A DNA stretch of 64,000 bases from Pedobacter africanus (GTDB lineage Bacteria > Bacteroidota > Bacteroidia > Sphingobacteriales > Sphingobacteriaceae). Shown here piece by piece: positions 36,211 through 44,592 of the stretch. A program made the position numbers and the translations under genes. The stretch covers positions 682,001-746,000 of the forward strand of contig NZ_FWXT01000001.1 in assembly GCF_900176535.1 (NCBI RefSeq), in the 5' to 3' direction. The notes under the pieces were generated by a model. The model did no database searches. It was not told where the DNA came from and saw only the letters and a program-made list of their open reading frames with translations. Numbering within the stretch: the stretch's first letter is position 1; each line of letters starts with the position of its first letter.

Positions 36211-36232
36211 AGCCCTCCTTTTCAGGAAGGCT
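36211..36232. terminator. bidirectional hairpin terminator
   Basis: AGCCCTCCT and AGGAAGGCT pair with a single mismatch; A runs before and T runs after the stem serve both strands. It lies between the sigma gene (plus) and tRNA-Gly (minus). Confidence 0.8.
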
Positions 36233-36237
36233 TTTAG

Positions 36238-36310
<73 letters not shown>

Positions 36311-36347
36311 ATTACCATCAACCGCATTATCCACTGCGGCTATTTTG

Positions 36348-36367
36348 TACTCAGAGCGGGAATCGAA
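36348..36367 (-). other. prophage attachment site (tRNA-Leu-like 3' end remnant)
   Basis: On the minus strand TTCGATT (T loop), CCCGC (T stem), TCTGAGT (acceptor) and A (discriminator) form the 3' end of a tRNA. The 5' half of the T stem is missing: CCGAA stands where GCGGG is needed. The acceptor pattern CCCGC-TCYGRGT-A is that of tRNA-Leu. Phages that enter tRNA genes leave exactly such a displaced 3' end. The whole tRNA should lie at the right end beyond the window. Confidence 0.7.
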
Positions 36368-36430
36368 TTCGGACGAACTATTTTTCTTCTTTCTTAAGGC
36401 CATTTTTGACTCATTTAACGGTGTTTTTAT

Positions 36431-36491
36431 GCGGGAATTTTGGTACTGTTTTTGGTGCGGGAAAAGATAGGGTGAATGTTTGTTTTCCCGC
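36431..36491. repeat. GCGGGAA repeats beside the attachment site
   Basis: GCGGGAA occurs at 36356 (inside the tRNA remnant), 36431 and 36457, and inverted at 36485-36491. The last two form a perfect nine-base inverted repeat GCGGGAAAA...TTTTCCCGC with 17 bases between the arms. They could be integrase arm sites or a terminator-like fold at the prophage edge. Confidence 0.5.
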
Positions 36492-36513
36492 GAACAAAGT
36501 AATGATTTTCCAA

Positions 36514-36792
36514 TTACTTTTTAAAGTAATCTTCAATATTCAAAACTTTCAACCGGCATTTGTCGATCAATCCTGCCTGGAATAGCCGGATCAATATAGA
36601 GTCTTTTTGTTCTTCTGTAAAGTAATGATCATGTTGAGGTACTACAGCCCATTCATCCAACCTCTTTGTCACAACACCATAGTATAGGTTATCTATGTTA
36701 ATATGAAACCCACCTCCTGCGCCTGCCGGTTGAGATATTTCAACATTTACTAGCTTACCTTGATAGGTTGTTGTAAACTTTAAGCTTACCAT
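36514..36792 (-). CDS. phage hypothetical protein
   Basis: About 92 residues from the ATG at 36792 (MVSLKFTTTYQG). An in-frame upstream start at 36834 would add a hydrophobic leader that looks accidental. The protein is soluble, with a Gly-rich QPAGAGGGFHINID segment and an aromatic, acidic C-terminus. It is the last prophage gene before the attachment site. It is separated from the lysis genes by a terminator, so it may be expressed on its own, perhaps in the lysogen. No family was recognised. Confidence 0.55.
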   Translation of the reverse strand: MVSLKFTTTYQGKLVNVEISQPAGAGGGFHINIDNLYYGVVTKRLDEWAVVPQHDHYFTEEQKDSILIRLFQAGLIDKCRLKVLNIEDYFKK

Positions 36793-36837
36793 ATCAGTAA
36801 AATTGGACAACAAAATTACTAAAACAATTAGCAAGAA

Positions 36838-36863
36838 AAAAGCCCCTCATTTCTGAAGGGCTT
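36838..36863 (-). terminator. terminator at the end of the phage late operon
   Basis: On the minus strand AAGCCC...GGGGCTT forms a stem-loop followed by TTTTTT, just beyond the stop at 36868. Confidence 0.75.
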
Positions 36864-36867
36864 CTGT

Positions 36868-37269
36868 CTAAGCTGCTTTTAAATTTTGGTATGCGACCTC
36901 TGTAGTGAGCGAGGCTTGTCCAAAAGATAAACCCGTTGCCTCTTTATTAATGTATGTAGCCAATAAATGAAGATGGCCCGCTTCGGATGGGAGGTATTTA
37001 TCCAAGTCAATCCGTTCCAATAAATCCCTGAGCCATTCCTTAATGTCATCATCATAATGCCCAGGAATAATGGCAGTAATAACATCTGCAGTCGGACTAT
37101 TTACAAGGTTTTTAAATAACTCAACGACCTCTACACCTATTTTTATTTTACTCTGCAAGTCGGCCGGGACTTTTGTCCATAGTTTTGCAACAAATGATTG
37201 CCAGTTGCTCGCAAAAACACTTAAAATAGCGGCGATGATTTTTCCAAAAATGGTTTTCTCTGTACTCAT
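36868..37269 (-). CDS. phage lysis-region hypothetical protein
   Basis: 133 residues from the ATG at 37269 (MSTEKTIFGKII). The first 30 residues are mildly hydrophobic, and VEVVELFKNLVNSPTADVITAIIPG near 50 is amphipathic. Its place after the holin-like and endolysin genes suggests a lysis or late accessory role. No family was recognised. A terminator follows at once. Confidence 0.6.
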   Translation of the reverse strand: MSTEKTIFGKIIAAILSVFASNWQSFVAKLWTKVPADLQSKIKIGVEVVELFKNLVNSPTADVITAIIPGHYDDDIKEWLRDLLERIDLDKYLPSEAGHLHLLATYINKEATGLSFGQASLTTEVAYQNLKAA

Positions 37270-37288
37270 AATATATTGTTTTAAATTG

Positions 37289-37516
37289 TTACTTGTTTTG
37301 ATTGATTGCATCAGATATGATCTGATCCTTCTTATTTGCGCCCTGAGATGAACCAAAGTAGTACTGCTGAGTAGTACTCAATGCAGCTACTATCGCTATT
37401 ATCACTTGCGGATCTGCATTCCTTTCAAAGAATGTGATTACAAAGAAGTAAGCGAAAGAGCATAATACCACTACCGTGGCCAGTATGCCCTTAAAATTGT
37501 CTGGATTCCATTTCAT
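37289..37516 (-). CDS. holin-like small membrane protein
   Basis: 75 residues. One strong hydrophobic segment (about 10-30) and a second weaker one (about 37-55), then a charged tail ending KKDQIISDAINQNK. It starts one base after the endolysin stop. Size, two segments and a charged C-terminus fit a class II holin, though sequence alone does not prove it. Confidence 0.6.
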   Translation of the reverse strand: MKWNPDNFKGILATVVVLCSFAYFFVITFFERNADPQVIIAIVAALSTTQQYYFGSSQGANKKDQIISDAINQNK

Positions 37517-37517
37517 A

Positions 37518-38117
37518 TCAAACGATTATTAATGCCTTGTAGAATTTCTGAGCTATATCGGCGATTTTCTGCGCCGCGTCTGTTCCATTGACTATACGCC
37601 TGGCGTTATACCAGTCCGATCTATTTGGAGTAAAATAATCTTCAAGAGATTTACCGGTGAAGTCCCCGAAATTCGACTGCCCTTTAAGCATACCTTCAAA
37701 CAACACCTTTACCGAAACATCCATAGTGAGCATTAATTCTGGCTTATTTAGAAGGTCCACCCCAAGCAGCTTACCCATTGCTTGGTAATTCTCATACCAG
37801 GTTAGCTGCACGTGTCCCCGGCCATAATATAGCTTATCAGGAATGGTATAAGGGACTCGCTTCCCGGGGCCACCCCCCATTTTAAATTTCTTCCCGTAAG
37901 GCAGCCCGCCGCCTTTGGTATATTCTTCTATAGGTTGCATGGTTTTGTCTGTTTCGTGGAAAACAGTACCCAAGATGTAAGCAAGTTTACGCAGGTCATT
38001 TACACAAAGCCTATTATATTCTTTAATTATAGCCTCTATCCCTTCAAATTGCTTTGGACTGATTGACCCGGCAAAAATGTTTGCCCGTATGTTGTCATAA
38101 AATGCTTTAGAGTTCAT
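37518..38117 (-). CDS. endolysin, GH19 chitinase/lysozyme-like
   Basis: 199 residues without a signal peptide. The catalytic-type Glu lies in GTVFHETDKTMQPIEEY near residue 50. YYGRGHVQLTWYENYQAMG near 96 and ARRIVNGTDAAQKIA near 173 are the hallmarks of GH19-type phage lysozymes. It should cut peptidoglycan glycan chains after holin release. It overlaps the next upstream small membrane protein gene by four bases. Confidence 0.88.
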   Translation of the reverse strand: MNSKAFYDNIRANIFAGSISPKQFEGIEAIIKEYNRLCVNDLRKLAYILGTVFHETDKTMQPIEEYTKGGGLPYGKKFKMGGGPGKRVPYTIPDKLYYGRGHVQLTWYENYQAMGKLLGVDLLNKPELMLTMDVSVKVLFEGMLKGQSNFGDFTGKSLEDYFTPNRSDWYNARRIVNGTDAAQKIADIAQKFYKALIIV

Positions 38118-38302
38118 CCCTTTAGTTTTTTTGTTGAATAGTAGTAATGCCTAATTGCCATGCAGCCAGAGGCGATCGCCACCATTCCAGCGGTTATTGA
38201 AATGTATGCTTGCAAATCAGATGTTACTATAGTAATTGCTGCTGATATTAGGGATATTGTTGATCCGATTGTTCCTGCCGTCTGATGTTCCATTTGTGCC
38301 AT
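38114..38302 (-). CDS. small membrane protein, possible second holin
   Basis: 62 residues with two hydrophobic segments (about 13-30 and 34-50) and a basic end, YYYSTKKLKG. Its stop overlaps the endolysin start by four bases (ATGA type), which couples the two. A holin or antiholin partner of the 75-residue protein is likely, by position. Confidence 0.58.
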   Translation of the reverse strand: MAQMEHQTAGTIGSTISLISAAITIVTSDLQAYISITAGMVAIASGCMAIRHYYYSTKKLKG

Positions 38303-38335
38303 CGCTGTTTTATGTGAGCGCCTTTTGTTTATTGT

Positions 38336-40438
38336 TTACCAAGTTGATAATGCAGATCTTACCCATGTATTTGTAGCAGTACAGACATATATATGTGTAG
38401 ATGTAATCCTTATTTCTCCGGCAACTCCGGTATCCGAAGCTGATGAAGGAGCTGTGTTTAAGCTAGATAGTTTATATTGAGCAGATATAGTAGAGCCATT
38501 AACCTGAAGCTTGTCTCCGGATTCAGTCGTGGTGTTTATCAATAAATTACCATACCTGGTAATTATCGCTCGTACTGTTGGGGATGTATTATCAGAACCG
38601 CTAAAAAATCTAATATTACCTTCGTCCTGATTCGCAGATATATCTAAAGACCCGTCGTTACCATGAACACCAAAGCCATATTTGGTAGACCCGCTCTCAT
38701 ACAAAGAAATATTAGAAACATTTCCGGGATAAAAAGATAAAACTCTAGTACCTTGTGACAGCCTCCCCGACAAACTCAAGCTACCAAAGAACTGGTATTT
38801 TGAGCCAGTGCCATCATCAATCCCATCGCCGAACCACACATTGCCACCATAAGGATTAATAAAGGTTTGTTTAGGCGTTGTAAATGTTGAGTCATAGCCC
38901 TGCATAACAGGATTTCCCGCTAAGTCGGCACCTAAAGCTACTATATTCCCGCTGGATTTACCAGTTGCAACAAAAGAAAACGTTTCAGTGGGATTGCCAG
39001 ATTTTGTAAGCTTGTTAAGTACTATGTTATCATCCTTACTTATGTACGTAATTGGTGCAGAAGAATTTACAATAGTTGTATTTCCTGAGAGCTTCATTGA
39101 CTGCCCACTTATTCCGTAATACGCAGCGGAAGACCAGTCGTTAATACCGCAGTTGTTAAACTCTCCACCATTAAAAGTTACGCTCCCCTCTATTGAACCA
39201 GAACCGCCGGAAAATTCGTATATTATTTGGTCAAAATTCTCTGCATAATTATCAGCATAAACCAATCTCCCCACCCCAATATGAGCAGGCAAGCTACTAG
39301 TAGAAAAAGCCCCTAAGACGGCTTCCCCGCCATTAAAAAACCTATTGCCTGTAATCGTTGCATTCCCTCCATTAAAGCTATTTGTAATTACTCCCTCAGA
39401 ATGTCCGGTGATTAAAGTTGAAATGATATTTGAATTATTCACATAGTTATTTTGTATATACATATTCTCTTGCTCGAATGCATGAGTTTCTATGTCTGCT
39501 TGCCCAGAGATATGAACAAATGATCCATTAATGTTATAGGCAAAATTTCCTATTACGTGCGCTCCTTGAGAAACTATGGTTTCATTTGGGGAGTCAAAAA
39601 AATAGCAATTAGAAATCACTGATTGAAATCCACGTATGACTACCGCAGGGTTTGCATACCAATAATAATTTTGATTGTTGTTTTCTTTGTTCCCCTGAAA
39701 TATTACGCCGTGAACGCTAAACGGCGCATTGACAGAATCTAATAAGTGTTTTGAGCTTATTAATGAATAGATTTTTCTAACATAGGCCCCCATAGGCCAT
39801 ACTGTTATTGTGCCGTCAACAGACGAGTTAACCGGCCTGGATAATGAAATTACATTCCCTGCTATGGATAGTATTCTTAAATTCAAACTACTACTTTTGC
39901 TTGCTGTCGTATCGGTATATAACTGCAACTGATCACCAGGCTTCCATCCGTTAGGGACACTCGTAACCGTTATACTATTGGAAGAAGCTCCAGCAGAGCT
40001 TGATAGTGTTGTGAAAATAGAATTACCCCTTTTTAATACTGACTTTTTACCAATCAAAGCTTGATTGCTATCTAAAAGCAGTGAATTGACAATATTATAA
40101 ACTATGTTACTGCCAAGCACTATTAATGACCCCTTACCTCCGTAGTCTATAGCATCTTGAATGATTTTATCGTCAGTAAGTCCTGGCTTTCTGAAAGACT
40201 CTACGTTTACTGATGTGCTAAACTTTTTCAAACTATCTCGCATCTCATTAAACCGAACGCCCTGGTAATAAAATGACGGAACACCTGTGGCGCTGATCCT
40301 CCACCAGATCGTGCTGTCAACTGGGTTGATGTAACCTTGATTAGTTGAAAGCTGCTTTGTGCCTGATGGCGGATTCCCCTGCCCAAATGCGTACGCATTG
40401 ACCAGGATAAAAAGTATAAGTAATTTTAAATGTTTCAT
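38336..40438 (-). CDS. phage tail spike-like beta-helix protein with an N-terminal signal sequence
   Basis: 700 residues. The N-terminus MKHLKLLILFILVNAYAFGQ looks like a Sec signal, which is odd for a virion protein. Then comes a pectate-lyase-like right-handed helix (DDKIIQDAIDYGGKGSLIV near 90, then many short beta turns with Asn and Gly to about 480). The C-terminal 100 residues (LLINTTTESGDKLQVNG, IYVCTATNTWVRSAL) resemble ends of Bacteroidota phage fibres. It may bind or cut a host glycan. Cell-surface export in the lysogen is an alternative. Confidence 0.7.
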   Translation of the reverse strand: MKHLKLLILFILVNAYAFGQGNPPSGTKQLSTNQGYINPVDSTIWWRISATGVPSFYYQGVRFNEMRDSLKKFSTSVNVESFRKPGLTDDKIIQDAIDYGGKGSLIVLGSNIVYNIVNSLLLDSNQALIGKKSVLKRGNSIFTTLSSSAGASSNSITVTSVPNGWKPGDQLQLYTDTTASKSSSLNLRILSIAGNVISLSRPVNSSVDGTITVWPMGAYVRKIYSLISSKHLLDSVNAPFSVHGVIFQGNKENNNQNYYWYANPAVVIRGFQSVISNCYFFDSPNETIVSQGAHVIGNFAYNINGSFVHISGQADIETHAFEQENMYIQNNYVNNSNIISTLITGHSEGVITNSFNGGNATITGNRFFNGGEAVLGAFSTSSLPAHIGVGRLVYADNYAENFDQIIYEFSGGSGSIEGSVTFNGGEFNNCGINDWSSAAYYGISGQSMKLSGNTTIVNSSAPITYISKDDNIVLNKLTKSGNPTETFSFVATGKSSGNIVALGADLAGNPVMQGYDSTFTTPKQTFINPYGGNVWFGDGIDDGTGSKYQFFGSLSLSGRLSQGTRVLSFYPGNVSNISLYESGSTKYGFGVHGNDGSLDISANQDEGNIRFFSGSDNTSPTVRAIITRYGNLLINTTTESGDKLQVNGSTISAQYKLSSLNTAPSSASDTGVAGEIRITSTHIYVCTATNTWVRSALSTW

Positions 40439-40440
40439 AA

Positions 40441-41649
40441 TTATTGCGCTCCTATTCCTTTGATAAGTGATTTAAAATTTATTGTATCGGTAACGGCTTC
40501 TCCTGCCGTGTTGAAATACCGATTGTTTTCGTTACGGATGATATTTGGAGAACCTCCAACATAATTTATCATATCGGTGATGCCGGTTGTGATACTTGGG
40601 CCACCTATCGACCGGTTCATTTCAAAGCCCAGGTTATTGAAATACTCCAAAGTGCCTCCGGTGTTATACACATCCAGCATCTGTCCATGCCAATCTTTAG
40701 AGGTATTTAACTTGCCAGCTGTGTTATTGTAAACCTTTGCATTGGCTGGTCGGAAGTTATTATCATGAAACTCTGGCGCGGCTTGTAACTCAAAAGGCCC
40801 ATACTTTTTGCTGTTATAAGCTATGTTGTTAAATATTTCCACTACATCAGGCGTGCTATTGTGACTAAATAACCATGCGCGCATAAATGTACCCTGGTAA
40901 TTGGTCGCTTTGTTACCATAGAACCGGCCATTGCCCCGAAGCATAAACAATCCATTATGAACTGTATCATCGTGATTAAGATTGTCAATCAGGTTGCCTG
41001 AAATGTCATACCCCATTGCGCTACCCAGGTAAACTACCATGCCGGGCTTAGCGCTATTCTTAACTGTACAGCCGCGCATAGTAAACCCTTTGATAAGGCC
41101 CCGGTGTGTCCCTTTTTCTAAAGCGCCGTTGGCATGGAACAGGTTTCCTCCACCTTCGGAGTGGATGTTAATCAGATTTACACCATCTACAAAGTCGCCT
41201 TGGCCGTCTTTCCACCGTTTTTCGTGAATGTCCTCCATAGATATTTGCTTGTCCGAAACATCCTTCGTGCTGAAGTTTGCCAGGGTTAGGCCTGAGATAG
41301 CTCCTAGAATATCTATAGCATGCGCGCCGCCTTGAAACAACACCTTCCCGGCCCCATCAATCGTGACGTTTTTAAGGTTCGCTATCCTGTTCGAACCTGT
41401 ATAAATCCCAGGCTTCAATTTGAAGATCTGGTTTTCTACATCTTTTAGGTTAACCAGATCAGCAGGGCCAATCTCCTTTACACCTGGCGTAATGATAACC
41501 GGGCCAGTTGGCTTTGACGCTGTTTTATAGGCCTGCTTTGGATCTATGTTATATACCGACGGTACAGCAATCTTTCCATCCGAAAATACCAGGTTTCCAT
41601 CCTGAGCTTCGTAATTTATCCTTTTTCCGTTTTCTACTATGTATGCCAT
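40441..41649 (-). CDS. right-handed beta-helix phage protein
   Basis: 402 residues from MAYIVENGKR at 41649. Asn-rich rungs such as NLIDNLNHDDTVHNG, NGRFYGNKATNYQGTF and NNTAGKLNTSKDWHG point to a parallel beta-helix like polysaccharide lyases and tail spikes. There is no signal sequence, unlike its neighbour. It lies in the receptor-binding end of the tail module, two bases upstream of the other beta-helix gene. Confidence 0.68.
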   Translation of the reverse strand: MAYIVENGKRINYEAQDGNLVFSDGKIAVPSVYNIDPKQAYKTASKPTGPVIITPGVKEIGPADLVNLKDVENQIFKLKPGIYTGSNRIANLKNVTIDGAGKVLFQGGAHAIDILGAISGLTLANFSTKDVSDKQISMEDIHEKRWKDGQGDFVDGVNLINIHSEGGGNLFHANGALEKGTHRGLIKGFTMRGCTVKNSAKPGMVVYLGSAMGYDISGNLIDNLNHDDTVHNGLFMLRGNGRFYGNKATNYQGTFMRAWLFSHNSTPDVVEIFNNIAYNSKKYGPFELQAAPEFHDNNFRPANAKVYNNTAGKLNTSKDWHGQMLDVYNTGGTLEYFNNLGFEMNRSIGGPSITTGITDMINYVGGSPNIIRNENNRYFNTAGEAVTDTINFKSLIKGIGAQ

Positions 41650-41653
41650 AAAT

Positions 41654-42172
41654 TTAAATTGTATATCCGCTACCAACCAAGTCGTAAACCCGCTCAGAAG
41701 TATCGTAAAATGTTATTTTTGGGTAATAGGGTATATTGAGTTGAGTAAGTGGTGATATTATTGGGTTCCACGTTGCCTCGCCGTCGTTTGAGTATTCAAA
41801 GTGTACTAAGCTTCCATCAAGCCTTATCTGTACGATAATTGTCCCGGCTACAGGCCCTGTTTCACTACTGACATTGTCGTTGTAAGTTGAAGGTTTGTCT
41901 CCGTTGGTCCATACCCCAAAGTCTATACTCGCATATCCGATCTCACCTGATTCAGCAGCAAGACCAAAAACGGCGTATTCAGATCGCCCCCGTATGATCC
42001 CAGTACCACCAGATGGTATGTAGTAGTCAGTCCATGCGTTACCTTCCATCATTGACGGCGCAAAATCATTGACATTGGTAATGTTTACCCCATCAGTTTG
42101 CCATCCTGGTATTGGCGATAATACTGGCGCTAGATTGTTTTTAAGGCTCGACATCATCATCCTACGTATCAT
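41654..42172 (-). CDS. phage tail-associated hypothetical protein
   Basis: 172 residues from the ATG at 42172, which overlaps the stop of the fibre gene (ATGA). The upstream in-frame extension is rejected for that reason. The middle reads like a concanavalin or jelly-roll sandwich (YASIDFGVWTNGD, TIIVQIRLDGSLVHFEYSND, YYPKITFYDTSERVYDL), so a carbohydrate-binding role at the tail tip is plausible. No named family. Confidence 0.6.
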   Translation of the reverse strand: MIRRMMMSSLKNNLAPVLSPIPGWQTDGVNITNVNDFAPSMMEGNAWTDYYIPSGGTGIIRGRSEYAVFGLAAESGEIGYASIDFGVWTNGDKPSTYNDNVSSETGPVAGTIIVQIRLDGSLVHFEYSNDGEATWNPIISPLTQLNIPYYPKITFYDTSERVYDLVGSGYTI

Positions 42173-44589
42173 GCCGATTGGTTTATGGAGTAAACAATAT
42201 GGGTTGCATCTATATACTGGCAATAGATGTAGTTCACCTGGCCAGTCACATAATCACCTGAACCTGATAGCTTCTTGAACTTGCTGTCAAAGGTTGGCTC
42301 AGTTCCATTATTATGGATAACCAGTACTGTTACACCAAGTTTAGCCCCTGTAACGTCTCCTGTTAAGTTTCCAGTTATGGGTGATGATATTGTTCCGGAT
42401 ACACTGTCTGATGTAAACGTTAACGCTGTAAGCGTGACCTGAGCTGCCGCTATGTTGGCTTTATCTGCTAAAGCTACATTAACAGCCGTAGCGCTCGGAG
42501 CAACAGTAGTACTTGAGGATAAGCTGTTTTGCACCTTTCCGTCTGCATAGCTATTTGAAGTACTATTTGTAGCATTGTCCCCTGTATTAGTTCCTGTTAT
42601 CGCAGCTAATTTTGTTTTCTCCGTGGCTGTATACGCCTTGTTTGTCGTACCATCACCAATATCATCTGCGTCCAGGATTACAGCGCCGGTTTGACCGTTT
42701 ACGGTTGTTACTGATCCAGGATTCCCCGGAACCCATTCTGCATCTGTTTCGTCCCATATGTAAGTTATGGCATCCACACCGACGGTGTCAACCGTGGCGT
42801 AATCCCCATCTTCACCAATAGGAAAAGCAGATTGCAGAGCTGCCAAGGATGCATATCGACCTTTAAAGTAATCAGACAGATTTGCCAGCTTGGTTTTCTC
42901 TGCGTCGGTATAGTCGTTTTCAGACAAGCCTTTCCCAATTTCCTTATCTACCTTGTTATCCAAAGCTGTATCGACGTATTCAGTTGTAGCGATCTTTGTA
43001 CTGTTGTCTGAAGGAGATTGTGTTGGAGCGGTTGGTGTCCCCGTTAAAGCAGGCGATTCCAAAGGAGCTTTTAAGGCTAATCCTGGAACAGTAGGCGCAT
43101 CAGCTGTTCCAGCCAAGTCACCGGCCAGCTTAATTTTACCTTTAACTGTAGTCGTAGCATCCGGAGTTTCGCCCCCGGGCGTTGGCGAAACTCCGGCATT
43201 AGCCCCGGTAAACCTGATCATCCCCCCATCCTCTCCAAAGTCAACCTGAATGCTGATCAGCTTGCCATCTGAATCCTTTGTGGTGATCGGGGTTATGTCT
43301 GGATAGAATGTTTCTACTGTGTTTCCTGCATCATCTGATGTTACGTAGGCAGATACTGCAGGGTCATTACCTATTAAAGCAAGTTCCTCATCAGTGAAGG
43401 TGTAAACGCCAGTAGGGTTGTCTAAGTCTCCTGTTGATGGTTTATCTACTGAACCTATGTTTGAGCCAGAGTTTTTAGCGCCTATAACATTCCATGTTGA
43501 TGCACCAACAACATCAGTTAGCGGCTGCTCATTGTCAGGAATATTTGATATGTAAATCCTGTTGCTTTCAGACGCAGCAATTACTACATCCCCATCATCG
43601 TAAATTCCTGGATTATAAAAACCCTTATATACACCTACATACTCCCAGTAAGCTGTACTTACACCGCCAGACGGTATGTTTCCAGCATTTCCAGACACTT
43701 TAGACTTATAGACCTTTGTATTTGCATCGCCAGTTACTAATGATCCTTCATTATAAGGGACAAAACTTGACCACGTACTTATAAAACCGTAAAAGTTTGT
43801 TTGTATCCATGCTCCTGATGATGCTTCGATTGACGGCTGAGAGGTGTTTCCCTCAACCAGACTTCGGAAAAAGTATTCAACATCATCAATGATAAATGAT
43901 CTATATCCATCCAACGGAGTAGGTTCGGACGTCCAGGGTTTAGGCACATCGTAAATAGGTACAGGAGGCGAATTACTGTCTGATATATATGGTAAATCCC
44001 CGCTTGAAGAAGATGGAATATACACGTATGCCACCACAATAGAATTTGCTGGTAAAGCTGCTGGGTTTGGATTTGAACTGGCTACACCGTTTAAAAGGTA
44101 TATTGCACCCGTTGCGTCAGCAACAATAGTATCGATCCTATTAAAGTTTAAATCTGCGGCAGTAAGGTTGAGTTGAGTTTGCGTTGCCTTGCTGTAGATA
44201 ATATTGTTTATTCCCCAGCTGCCAGCAGAAACAGTAACAACCTGCTCGTTTACGCTTGCCTGAAGGGTTATATTACCGTCTACTATCTGTATTCCTAATT
44301 CAACAGAAGCTTCCGCTACCCAAATACCGCTACGTTTTCTCCAAAAAACAAGCGATGTTCCGCCTTGAATATATAAGTCCAAATCGATGCCATTGACATT
44401 GTTTGGCGGTAATGTACCACCCGTTATACCAAAATCATTTATCGTATTTATAATTGGCAACAGCATGTCAGCAATTTGAAGCCCAATAGATGCAACATCT
44501 CCAGGGTCTATGCTGTCTTCTGAAACCTTGCTGGCAACCGCTTGAATAACCAGTTTTTTATATGCGTCTATTTGCTGTTGATAGTTCAT
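42169..44589 (-). CDS. large phage tail fibre protein
   Basis: 806 residues. The N-terminal helices (to 60) may trimerise or dock to the tail. Residues 235-370 hold repeated W-x-Y-x-G-V modules like carbohydrate-binding type 5/12 domains (WSSFVPYNEGSLVTGDAN, KGFYNPGIYDDGDVVIA). From 490 a fibre shaft has APLESPALTGTPTAPTQ and STKIATTEYVDTALDNKV, a phrase common in phage tail fibres. TDAEKTKLANL and TATEKTKLAAI repeat the shaft motif. It likely mediates host adsorption. Confidence 0.85.
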   Translation of the reverse strand: MNYQQQIDAYKKLVIQAVASKVSEDSIDPGDVASIGLQIADMLLPIINTINDFGITGGTLPPNNVNGIDLDLYIQGGTSLVFWRKRSGIWVAEASVELGIQIVDGNITLQASVNEQVVTVSAGSWGINNIIYSKATQTQLNLTAADLNFNRIDTIVADATGAIYLLNGVASSNPNPAALPANSIVVAYVYIPSSSSGDLPYISDSNSPPVPIYDVPKPWTSEPTPLDGYRSFIIDDVEYFFRSLVEGNTSQPSIEASSGAWIQTNFYGFISTWSSFVPYNEGSLVTGDANTKVYKSKVSGNAGNIPSGGVSTAYWEYVGVYKGFYNPGIYDDGDVVIAASESNRIYISNIPDNEQPLTDVVGASTWNVIGAKNSGSNIGSVDKPSTGDLDNPTGVYTFTDEELALIGNDPAVSAYVTSDDAGNTVETFYPDITPITTKDSDGKLISIQVDFGEDGGMIRFTGANAGVSPTPGGETPDATTTVKGKIKLAGDLAGTADAPTVPGLALKAPLESPALTGTPTAPTQSPSDNSTKIATTEYVDTALDNKVDKEIGKGLSENDYTDAEKTKLANLSDYFKGRYASLAALQSAFPIGEDGDYATVDTVGVDAITYIWDETDAEWVPGNPGSVTTVNGQTGAVILDADDIGDGTTNKAYTATEKTKLAAITGTNTGDNATNSTSNSYADGKVQNSLSSSTTVAPSATAVNVALADKANIAAAQVTLTALTFTSDSVSGTISSPITGNLTGDVTGAKLGVTVLVIHNNGTEPTFDSKFKKLSGSGDYVTGQVNYIYCQYIDATHIVYSINQSA

Positions 44590-44592
44590 CTT

